Made by a program: the position numbers and the translations under genes | From: Bin5 sp965220715 | GTDB taxonomy: Bacteria > Chloroflexota > Anaerolineae > Caldilineales > Caldilineaceae | Length of the DNA: 64,000 bases | NCBI GenBank assembly: GCA_965220715.1 | Contig: OZ244843.1 | Location: 3,658,001-3,722,000, forward strand | Reading direction: 5' to 3' | The notes under the pieces: generated by a model | Told to the model about the DNA's origin: nothing | What the model saw: only the letters and a program-made list of their open reading frames with translations | Database searches by the model: none | In this document: in pieces, positions 48,868 through 55,978 of the stretch | Numbering within the stretch: the stretch's first letter is position 1 | How the letters are laid out: every line of letters begins with the position of its first letter

Positions 48868-49857
48868 TCAGAAAGAGGTTGCGGCGTCCCGCTTCAGTTG
48901 ACGTTCCCAGTATTCGAGATCTGAGTCGACCATGAGACGCACCAGCTCTCCAAATGAGACGGTTGGTTCCCATCCAAGTTGGCGACCGGCTTTGGATGCG
49001 TCGCCGACGAGAAGATCTACTTCCGCCGGGCGAAAGAAACTGTCGTCCTGGATAACAAACTCCCGCCAGTCGAGATCGACATGGCTGAAGGATTCCTCCA
49101 GGAACTCGCGGACACTGTGTGTTTCGCCGGTGGCAACCACATAGTCATCCGGCTTGTCCTGCTGGAGCATCAGCCACATAGCGCGTACGTAATCCGGCGC
49201 GTAGCCCCAGTCACGGCGAGAATCCAGATTTCCCAACCGCAACTCGTTACTGAGGCCGAGCTTGATACGGGCGACGGCGTTGGTGATCTTATGGGTCACG
49301 AATTCCAGGCCGCGGCGGTGGCTTTCGTGGTTGAAGAGGATGCCAGAGCAGGCGTAGATTCCATAGCTCTCACGGTAGTTGACTGTAATCCAATGGCCGT
49401 AGACTTTCGCAACTCCATATGGGCTGCGGGGATGGAAGGGAGTGTGTTCGGTCTGGGGGACCTCGCGGACTCTGCCAAACATTTCACTGCTGCTGGCCTG
49501 GTAGAAACGGACTGATGGATCGACGATACGGATGGCGTCCAAGATGCGGGTAACGCCCAATGCCGTGAACTCGCCGGTCAGCACCGGTTGGGTAAAGCTG
49601 GTCGGGACAAAGCTTTGGGCGGCAAGATTGTAGACCTCCTGCGGCCGGTGCTCTTGCAAAATGCTTATCAGGCTCATCTGATCGAGCAGATCACCCTGGA
49701 CGATTTCGACTTCGTCCTGGATGTGCCTGATACGGTCGAAATTGATCGTGCTCGTGCGGCGCACCATACCTATGACAGTGTAACCCTGTTGGAGAAGAAG
49801 CTCGGCAAGATAGCTTCCATCCTGTCCGGTTACGCCTGTAATCAGGGCTGTGGGCAT
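48868..49857 (-). CDS. gmd: GDP-mannose 4,6-dehydratase
   Basis: A 329-residue extended short-chain dehydrogenase that converts GDP-D-mannose to GDP-4-keto-6-deoxy-D-mannose. The NADP-binding motif is ALITGVTGQDGSYLAELLLQ. The active site has SSSEMFGRVREVPQTEHTPF (Ser/Glu pair near 124-125) and Tyr147/Lys151 (YGVAKVYGHW). LFNHESHRRGLEFVTHKI and GNLDSRRDWGYAPDYVRAMW are GMD hallmarks. AGGAGG precedes the ATG. It lies 134 bp after an Rmd-type reductase gene on the same strand, making the GDP-D-rhamnose branch most likely. Confidence 0.95.
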   Translation of the reverse strand: MPTALITGVTGQDGSYLAELLLQQGYTVIGMVRRTSTINFDRIRHIQDEVEIVQGDLLDQMSLISILQEHRPQEVYNLAAQSFVPTSFTQPVLTGEFTALGVTRILDAIRIVDPSVRFYQASSSEMFGRVREVPQTEHTPFHPRSPYGVAKVYGHWITVNYRESYGIYACSGILFNHESHRRGLEFVTHKITNAVARIKLGLSNELRLGNLDSRRDWGYAPDYVRAMWLMLQQDKPDDYVVATGETHSVREFLEESFSHVDLDWREFVIQDDSFFRPAEVDLLVGDASKAGRQLGWEPTVSFGELVRLMVDSDLEYWERQLKRDAATSF

Positions 49858-49990
49858 AGAAAAGTCCTCCTCTTGCGGACGGCGCCGCGTCTGGCGCCGG
49901 AGGCGCCAGCGCGGCCTTCGATTCGCGCAATCTGGCCGGTAAAGGGCGGCCTTGGGCCGGGAGTCGGCGACATGCGAATAGTCCTAAGCG

Positions 49991-50986
49991 TCAAGTCTTG
50001 TTCACGTCTGGCAGGTTACCCGGGCTTGTCCTGGTGTAGTTCCGCCAAAATTGGAGCACATCTGCCAGACTCTCGCGCAGGGAAATGGATGGGCGCCAGC
50101 CGGTCGTCTCGAACAAACTGGCCGGATTGCAGACTGTGCGGGCAACATCGCTAGGCCGCAAGCGTTGAGGGTCCTGTTCTACTCTGACTTCGCAGGTGCT
50201 CAGTTTCAGTAGGCCATCCAATAGCTCCTGGACAGAGTGCGACGCTCCGCTACCGACGTTGTAAACGCCGCCAGGCGCTCCATGCTGTAAGGCAAGCCAA
50301 TACGCGCGAACCATGTCTCTCACGTCGGTGTAGTCGCGTTCGGCCTCCAGGTTGCCAACTCTGAGGATCGGCTCCTGCCTACCAGCTTCGATTTCGGCGA
50401 TCTGCCGGGCGAATGCGCTGGCGACGAAACTGTCGGACTGGCCCGGCCCTATATGATTGAAGCTGCGAACACGCACTGTCGGCATCCCAAAGTTAAACCA
50501 ATACTGCTGGGCCATCAGGTCCTGGGCGACTTTGCTTATGCCGTAGGGGGAATTTGGGCGCAATGGCGTTGCTTCATCAACCGGCAGATCCTCCGGTTCG
50601 ATCAGCCCGTAAACCTCTGAAGAAGCTACGACAAGCACGCGGGCGTCGGGCGCATTGCGCCGCAGGGCTTCGAGCAGGTTCAGTTGGCAGCTGATGTTGA
50701 GTTCATAGGCGGCCCAAGGTTGGTCCCAACTGGCCCTGACGTCACTCCAGGCGGCCAGATGGAAGACGAAACGGGGCTTGACGGTCCTGATTATGTTGTC
50801 GATCCAGGATGGGTTGCGAAGATCACCTCTATGCAGGTGTAGCTGGTCCCGAATGGACTGAATCCGACTGTCGGCGCGATGGATTGTACCGTGGATTTCC
50901 AACGACCGACTGAAACTGTCGGACAGGAGGTATTCCGCTAGAATTGCGCCGACAAAGCCGGAGATTCCGGTGATAAGAACGCGCAC
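49991..50986 (-). CDS. rmd: GDP-6-deoxy-D-mannose reductase-like epimerase/dehydratase
   Basis: A 331-residue NAD-dependent epimerase/dehydratase-family protein, best read as Rmd, reducing GDP-4-keto-6-deoxymannose to GDP-D-rhamnose. Signatures are VLITGISGFVGAILAEYLLS, VFHLAAWSDVRASWDQPWAA, VVASSEVYGL, and the Tyr-x3-Lys pair in SPYGISKVAQD. FNHIGPGQSDSFVASAFARQ and VGNLEAERDYTDVRDMVRAY are typical of the Rmd/Gmd branch. It starts with GTG at 50986 after AAAGG. With gmd it forms a two-gene nucleotide-sugar unit; no glycosyltransferases are next to it. Confidence 0.88.
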   Translation of the reverse strand: MRVLITGISGFVGAILAEYLLSDSFSRSLEIHGTIHRADSRIQSIRDQLHLHRGDLRNPSWIDNIIRTVKPRFVFHLAAWSDVRASWDQPWAAYELNISCQLNLLEALRRNAPDARVLVVASSEVYGLIEPEDLPVDEATPLRPNSPYGISKVAQDLMAQQYWFNFGMPTVRVRSFNHIGPGQSDSFVASAFARQIAEIEAGRQEPILRVGNLEAERDYTDVRDMVRAYWLALQHGAPGGVYNVGSGASHSVQELLDGLLKLSTCEVRVEQDPQRLRPSDVARTVCNPASLFETTGWRPSISLRESLADVLQFWRNYTRTSPGNLPDVNKT

Positions 50987-51127
50987 GAAGGTTGCCTTTC
51001 CTGAAAGCGCAATTATAGCAGACTCCGGTTGCGCAGCGCGAACGGGAGTGAGGAGCGGGCGCGTTTCAAATTTTTGGGTGGACCTTGTCTGAATGAGGAT
51101 TGGACAGGTTAGAGTTTATAGTTTCTG

Positions 51128-52679
51128 GGTAACTACTCAGCCATGTTAATAGAAGGGATGAAGGGTTGGTCAAGGAAAGCATTGTAGATGGCATCAATGG
51201 CATTGAGGCCGTGTTTGCGAGCAGCAGAGATATAGGAACGGATGGCACAGAAGATATGGGCACCCTCTAATGTACGGAAGGAGCCGGAGACTTTCTGTTG
51301 GACCTTTATCATGCGCACATCGCGTTCGACCAGATTGTTGTCAAAGGGGATGCGGAAATCGTACATAAAGGCCAAGACGCCAGCTTTATGTTTGTGTAAG
51401 CGGTCGAGCAGGTTTTTGGGCGGCGACTGTTTGGGTCGGCCGATAGGTCTGGGACGGGACTTGACGGAGGACGGGTTGGCGGCAAATCCTGCGCCAATGA
51501 TCGCATCGTACTCGGCCTCGTAGGCGGCCAAGCGGTCCGGGGGCAAGGCGGAGTGCAGTTCTGAGGTCGATGCGACTTCGGCTTTGATGGTGCGCAACAA
51601 GCAGGCCATCTTCTCTGCCCAGGTCTGGCGGTATTGTTCGTGAATAAAGAGCAGTTCGCGCAGATGATGGACGTTGCAGAATGCGTGCTGGCAGTCGGTA
51701 AACTGGAGGTAGGAGGCCCAGTGGTCATGCAGAGCAACGCCCTGGTAGTGGGGCAAGATGCCGCCGGCTCGCATGCCGACATGCCCCCGTTTGCCATGAA
51801 GATGGTAGTAGGTCAGCATGGCTGTGCTGGCCACGTGCAGCCACTGCAGCCGGCCTTCGACACGCAACCCACTCTCATCGAAATGGGCGACAGGGGCCGC
51901 GATGAGTTGTTGGCGGATGCGTTCCAGAGTGGTGTCAGTTCGGGTGACAAGTTGACGGGCGGCTGCAAGCACGACCGCCTCCGAGGGGGCATGACCGTAG
52001 AAGGCAGTCAGCAACTCTGTGATGCGGGCCAGGGGGATGAACTGTTGGCCGTACAGGTAGCAGGCAAACGCCTTCAGCCGTGGACCATACTGGGTGGGTT
52101 GGGTCACGTGGGCCGGAAACGCACCCTGCACGCAGGCACCACAGCCAGGGCACTGCTTTACCTGCGCCTGATGCTCTGTCACTTCGATGCGGGCGGGCGG
52201 GATGTCGAATACCTGCCGTTTCACTTGCTTCTCGGCAGCCTCCGCTGCCAGCTTTGTCTGGCAGTGCGGGCAAGCCTTTAGCCTATGAAGGATGACATGG
52301 TCCGGTTCCGCCACCTGCATCAAGGTGCGCCCCTTGTGCCCACGCTGCCCGCCACGCGGCCGCTGGCCAGCGCGGCGCAGACTCTTTTGTCTGCCTTTCT
52401 TCAGACCATCGCTGCTGGGCGGCTTGCCGCTGTTGTGACTGTCTTTCGCCAGTTGATCCTGCAGTTTCTGGATCAACTCCTGTTGCGCAGCCATTTGCTG
52501 CTGCAGAACCAGAATCAGCTCGATCAGGCTCTCTTGGTCTAATCGCCTAAGTTGCTCGCGGTCTAACTGTACTCGCTTGCTCATATTCCTTAGCCTACTG
52601 CATCTACGATTGGATTCGCATTAGCTTTCTGTTCACTATTCGTTTGCACCTTCTTCAGCACAATGGCTGAGTAGTTACC
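51128..52679 (-). mobile_element. IS66-family insertion sequence (single-transposase type)
   Basis: A 1,552-bp element bounded by perfect 17-bp inverted repeats GGTAACTACTCAGCCAT (51128-51144 and, inverted, 52663-52679). It carries one intact transposase gene and no tnpA/tnpB-like accessory genes, like the ISBst12 subgroup of IS66. The transposase stop codon lies inside the left repeat. No 8-bp target duplication is visible (AGTTTCTG left, TCCTGGAA right), so either it is old or a flank has been deleted. Confidence 0.85.
51133..52584 (-). CDS. IS66-family transposase
   Basis: A 483-residue full-length transposase. It has an N-terminal Gln/Leu coiled coil (LIELILVLQQQMAAQQELIQ), then the Ser/Pro segment DSHNSGKPPSSDGLKK and basic region RPRGGQRGHKGRT seen in IS66 proteins. 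A CxxC-type zinc region follows (ACPHCQTKL, KQCPGCGACV). The DDE core has Asp in APVAHFDESGLRV, Asp in VALHDHWASY and Glu in FDNNLVERDVRMIK. The C-terminal GLNAIDAIYNAF is family-typical. The protein ends Asn-Met-Ala-Glu, with the last codons encoded by the element end. It appears intact and potentially active. Confidence 0.95.
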   Translation of the reverse strand: MSKRVQLDREQLRRLDQESLIELILVLQQQMAAQQELIQKLQDQLAKDSHNSGKPPSSDGLKKGRQKSLRRAGQRPRGGQRGHKGRTLMQVAEPDHVILHRLKACPHCQTKLAAEAAEKQVKRQVFDIPPARIEVTEHQAQVKQCPGCGACVQGAFPAHVTQPTQYGPRLKAFACYLYGQQFIPLARITELLTAFYGHAPSEAVVLAAARQLVTRTDTTLERIRQQLIAAPVAHFDESGLRVEGRLQWLHVASTAMLTYYHLHGKRGHVGMRAGGILPHYQGVALHDHWASYLQFTDCQHAFCNVHHLRELLFIHEQYRQTWAEKMACLLRTIKAEVASTSELHSALPPDRLAAYEAEYDAIIGAGFAANPSSVKSRPRPIGRPKQSPPKNLLDRLHKHKAGVLAFMYDFRIPFDNNLVERDVRMIKVQQKVSGSFRTLEGAHIFCAIRSYISAARKHGLNAIDAIYNAFLDQPFIPSINMAE

Positions 52680-52830
52680 TCCTGGAAGATAAAAGGGTCC
52701 CGCTCCAGACACCACGGGCCTCCCAAACCGGGAAGCGCGCGCAGCATTGAATGAGCGCCGGACAGACGCCTGCCAGCCCGGGTCGATCCGGCGGCCGTGC
52801 TGTGTGGTTTCAGCAGCGCTCTTCTCCGCC
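52680..52830 (-). pseudogene. Relic upstream region of a repeat-domain gene
   Basis: This non-coding stretch aligns with the sequences just upstream of the two repeat-domain genes at 58688-58830 and 62081-62230. Shared blocks include CCAGACACCA, the GCGCG region near 52735, GCGCCGGACAGACGCCTGCC (copy at 62164: GCACCGGACAAACACGTGCC) and CCCGGGTCGATC. Similarity begins at the IS66 right end, about 20 bp upstream of where the start codon would be. The coding part is missing, so a family member was probably lost by an IS66-linked deletion. The remaining ~260 bp up to the SIMPL gene hold nothing recognised. Confidence 0.6.
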
Positions 52831-53088
52831 CGGTATCGAGGGAGCACCAGCGACCAACGGATCCGAGCCCGCCGCGACATCACCTGTTGTTCCGGAAGTT
52901 CAGATATGCCTTCGTCCCATTCTACTTGGATGACGGACAGGACAAAAGGCACTGTTTTGCGTCAAAGGAGCAGATTGTGGGCAGAGTTCCAGAAGATATG
53001 TGAGTTTGGCCTCAACAGTGGGCCCGCGAACCTGGGTGCATGTCAGAGCAGTAATGATGCGCAATCCCTCCAAGCTCAACCACCGGAT

Positions 53089-53826
53089 CTACCTCTCAAT
53101 CGCGAACGATACTCTCAGCATCGCTCCTGCCTCTATCTCGGCAACATTGTTCTCCAGCATAAAGGCCGCCTGGTTTATGAAGTCGGACCAGGAGGAAGCT
53201 CTGCATTGAGGAGCAAGTATCTCCTCGGAAACAGCGATGACCTCCTCCCCTAGAGGCAGGCCCAACAAACGGGAAAGACGGCCTGCCCGCATCTTGGCAT
53301 CGGCGAACGCATCCAGAATCGCTTCCTCCTCAAGAGCGTAGCAGTCTTCCACGATGAACGTGACCTGTATGGACAGCAGCGCAGGCGCCTGCTGCGCTTG
53401 CAACGCCCTTTGCAACTCTTGAAGGAATTCCTGCAGGCCGCCGGGGTCGTCATGGATAAAGGCGATTTCACTCGTCGGGTTCGTGGGCGCGAAGAGGCTG
53501 TAGACGAGGTGTTTGGTCTCCACCGTCTCTTCTCTTATCCCTCTTTCCAGCAACAGGTCACGGACATTTTCAACTCTCTCCGGTCCGACTATGAGCATGT
53601 CACTTCCAACGCCTGGAAAACCGGGTTGGGAACCCAGCGTCAAATAGACCCGAGCTGCATCAGGTGGTGCGGAAGCGTATCCATAGCCGGTGACGGTAAT
53701 GCCGGGCCGGCCATCCACCGGTGTTCGGCTGTCAACGTCCTCGTCCAATGCAGGCGCCGCGTAGCCATTTACGGGCGCAAAGAAGCAGGCCAGTACGATG
53801 AGCGAGTTGATCAGAATCTTGTTCAT
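53089..53826 (-). CDS. Exported SIMPL-domain (DUF541) protein
   Basis: A 245-residue secreted protein. Residues 1-23 are a classical signal peptide (MNKILINSLIVLACFFAPVN, cleavage after an Ala-x-Ala-like site). The mature part carries a SIMPL/DUF541 domain: GITVTGYGYASAPPDAARVY, a central ERVENVRDLLLERGIREETV region and AILDAFADAKMRAGRLSRLL. Family members include periplasmic and outer-membrane proteins such as YggE of unsettled function. AGAGGAGAAA precedes the ATG. It is followed upstream on the same strand by the single-domain repeat lipoprotein, so both may serve the cell envelope. Confidence 0.85.
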   Translation of the reverse strand: MNKILINSLIVLACFFAPVNGYAAPALDEDVDSRTPVDGRPGITVTGYGYASAPPDAARVYLTLGSQPGFPGVGSDMLIVGPERVENVRDLLLERGIREETVETKHLVYSLFAPTNPTSEIAFIHDDPGGLQEFLQELQRALQAQQAPALLSIQVTFIVEDCYALEEEAILDAFADAKMRAGRLSRLLGLPLGEEVIAVSEEILAPQCRASSWSDFINQAAFMLENNVAEIEAGAMLRVSFAIER

Positions 53827-53927
53827 CAGTTTCTCCTCTCAGCTTTCGGCATACATCTGACAAAGTGCCAGAAATGATATAAAGGGTGGAAGTACCGACT
53901 CCGCCACGCAGTTTCCTCGTGGTTAGA

Positions 53928-54554
53928 TTAGTTAGCTTCACACGAGACGCCATCCATGCCTGACAGATAGTCTTCGACCAAGAACAGAACGGTCGAGTCT
54001 TGGTTGATGCCCGGAACAAGAGCAGTCATCGTCAAGGTGTCGTTCTGGTGTGAGACTTCCAAGCCGACATGCCCCGGCACCTCTTCGAAATAAATCGTGA
54101 TATCGTCTCTGTTGACTCTGTTCTTCCACAGGACGGCGTGTAGAATGTTTTGTAATGGAGCTGACGAAGGGTCCATGTTTTTTGCCTGGTGGTAGGCTCC
54201 GAGTGTGTAATCGGACAGGTTGCTCTGATAAATGGGTCCACCGTCGATATTGATGTTGACGGTATAGAAGTATTCAAATGTGGAGAACGGCATACCTTCC
54301 CGATTAAGCCCCATCGTTTCAGGCACATCTTTGAAGTGGAAAGTGGCGGTAAGAGTTTCGCCTTCCAGACTGGATTCGGCTTTGACGATATCGATGTGGC
54401 CGGGCAGATCGCTAACGATAGGATCGTATGCGCTTTGTCCCGCTCGCATGACGACAAAACCCTCGTGGCATACGGCTTGAGACGGTTCTTGGGGAATCGG
54501 CACGCAGGCGGACAAGAACAACGCGAAAAGTGTGATGGCGGCTGTCTTTAGCAT
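53928..54554 (-). CDS. Single-domain lipoprotein of the repeat-domain family
   Basis: A 208-residue lipoprotein: MLKTAAITLFALFLSAC has a lipobox LSAC with acylated Cys17. The mature part is one copy of the domain that builds the large proteins to the right: SDLPGHIDIVKAESSLEGET, ATFHFKDVPETMGLNREG, an expected Tyr/Asp strand (FEYFYTVNINIDGG), and the terminal IPG-like VPGINQDSTVLFLVEDYLSG. It begins with Cys (AVCHEG) and ends with Cys (GVSCEAN), matching the paired border Cys of its relatives. The usual DxDxDxxTG loop is reduced to NIDGG. AGGAGA supports ATG 54554; the longer open frame is not needed. Confidence 0.75.
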   Translation of the reverse strand: MLKTAAITLFALFLSACVPIPQEPSQAVCHEGFVVMRAGQSAYDPIVSDLPGHIDIVKAESSLEGETLTATFHFKDVPETMGLNREGMPFSTFEYFYTVNINIDGGPIYQSNLSDYTLGAYHQAKNMDPSSAPLQNILHAVLWKNRVNRDDITIYFEEVPGHVGLEVSHQNDTLTMTALVPGINQDSTVLFLVEDYLSGMDGVSCEAN

Positions 54555-54907
54555 GTTGTCTCCTGATTTCATGGGATAGGGCATATTGTGGAATCTATCA
54601 CAACGTGCGATGGGGGATGCATAACTACTCGGTGTCACCCGCTGTGGACAAAACCTGGCAGGCAATCTGCTCGGAACCGTTCAGAACGTCATAGGCCTCG
54701 AAGACACGCCGCGACTCTGACGTAATGCCAGGGATATCGCCGACAAGCGTAATTGTGTTCTCTTCAGGCGATACCTCGATGCTGACGCTGCTGAGATAGG
54801 CGCCGCCTGTTGCATCCACCTGCCAGGAGTTGGCTTGCACAGCTTCTTCGATAGGCAGGTGAACACCCTCGCCACTGGACGAGGGATGGACAAAACGACT
54901 GGCAGAC

Positions 54908-54912
54908 ATAGT
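54908..54912. repeat. Target-site duplication ATAGT (left)
   Basis: ATAGT here and at 55974-55978 flank the IS701-like element exactly outside its inverted ends, marking the insertion site in the repeat-domain gene. Confidence 0.85.
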
Positions 54913-55973
54913 TAGGACTTTCGCTAAGCTGGCTGGAAAGCCGGGATAGTAGGTCTGCGAAGTTGGTTTCGCAGATAATCGCTGAAGAGGTCAGTATGAA
55001 CGCGATAGATGGTTTTGTTGAGCAAGGCAGCGTGGACCTTCAATGAAAGCCAAGCATGGTAACAGCAAGCGAGGTGATTGCGCTGCGAACGAGCTTTGCG
55101 ACATTGGCATTTGGCGGAGCCTGTCAGTTGCTTCAATGCGCGGTGAAATTCTTCGACCTGCCAGCGCAACTCGTTCGCGTTTTGAGCGACTTGCGTGATC
55201 ACGGTCTCATCCGGATCATTGGTGATGACCCAGTCAATGTCGCCGTTTAGGGCAACTACCTTGAACAATCTCACTTTGAAAGGCACTTTCTTGAGCTTGA
55301 CAATGATGCCATGCCTAAGCCGTTCGTCGTTCCAATCGATGGCATCGAGATGAATATAGCCATCTTCTGCGCTCAGACTGACCAAGCGGTTGGCTTTGAG
55401 TGTGGTGTAGAAGGTCAATCCCAGACGGTGAACCAGCTTCAAGTTCCGCCAGGAGCCATACCAACTATCAAACAGCACCGTCTTGGCCTGTATCTGTTTG
55501 GCGCCAACCGCTCGCAGCAGCATCTCTTGAAAATGGTCGTTCTTTGACTTGCCATCCGCTTCTTTGGCGTATATGCGGAAATCAATCGGATGACACTCGC
55601 CATCTTCACCACTGCTGTGAACCAGATTCACGACACCGATGCCGCGTACCAGTCCACCTTCAGCGCCACTGTATTGCAGCTTTACCATCTCGATTGACCG
55701 TGAATAGCGTTTGTCTTGCACACTGTCGTCAATGATCAGGTACGCATCCGGACTATCGTCGATCTGTTCTGCCACCAGTTCCCAGAGATGTCTGGCTGTG
55801 AGTCGCTCTCGTTTCAGGTAATCACTGACGACATCGTGGCTCATCCCTCCCAGATGCTCAGCCAGATTGGCACAGGTGTAGTTGATCGGCGTGCTGATAA
55901 GGTATTCGACATACTTCTGTTTTGTAATCATGTCTCAAGCTTACAGGATCCTGTCCTCCTAGCGAAAGTCCTA
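54913..55973 (-). mobile_element. IS701-like insertion sequence
   Basis: A complete 1,061-bp element with perfect 14-bp inverted ends TAGGACTTTCGCTA (54913-54926; inverted copy 55960-55973) and a 5-bp target duplication. It holds one transposase gene in the same orientation as the interrupted gene. The transposase stop codon (CTA read inverted, 54924-54926) is part of the left end. Confidence 0.92.
54924..55931 (-). CDS. IS701-like DDE transposase
   Basis: A 335-residue transposase of the IS4-clan, closest in style to IS701. Catalytic motifs: YLIIDDSVQDKRYSRSIEMV (first Asp), KTVLFDSWYGSWRNLKLV (second Asp) and LRWQVEEFHRALKQLTGSAK (Glu of the Y/W-x2-E-x2-H-x3-K-type region). The N-terminal MITKQKYVEYLISTPINYTC and GGMSHDVVSDYLKRERL are typical of the DNA-binding part. 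No frameshift or internal stop; it appears intact and possibly active. Family name is by recognition of motifs, not by search. Confidence 0.88.
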   Translation of the reverse strand: MITKQKYVEYLISTPINYTCANLAEHLGGMSHDVVSDYLKRERLTARHLWELVAEQIDDSPDAYLIIDDSVQDKRYSRSIEMVKLQYSGAEGGLVRGIGVVNLVHSSGEDGECHPIDFRIYAKEADGKSKNDHFQEMLLRAVGAKQIQAKTVLFDSWYGSWRNLKLVHRLGLTFYTTLKANRLVSLSAEDGYIHLDAIDWNDERLRHGIIVKLKKVPFKVRLFKVVALNGDIDWVITNDPDETVITQVAQNANELRWQVEEFHRALKQLTGSAKCQCRKARSQRNHLACCYHAWLSLKVHAALLNKTIYRVHTDLFSDYLRNQLRRPTIPAFQPA

Positions 55974-55978
55974 ATAGT
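55974..55978. repeat. Target-site duplication ATAGT (right)
   Basis: The right copy of the 5-bp duplication generated by insertion of the IS701-like element. Confidence 0.85.
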
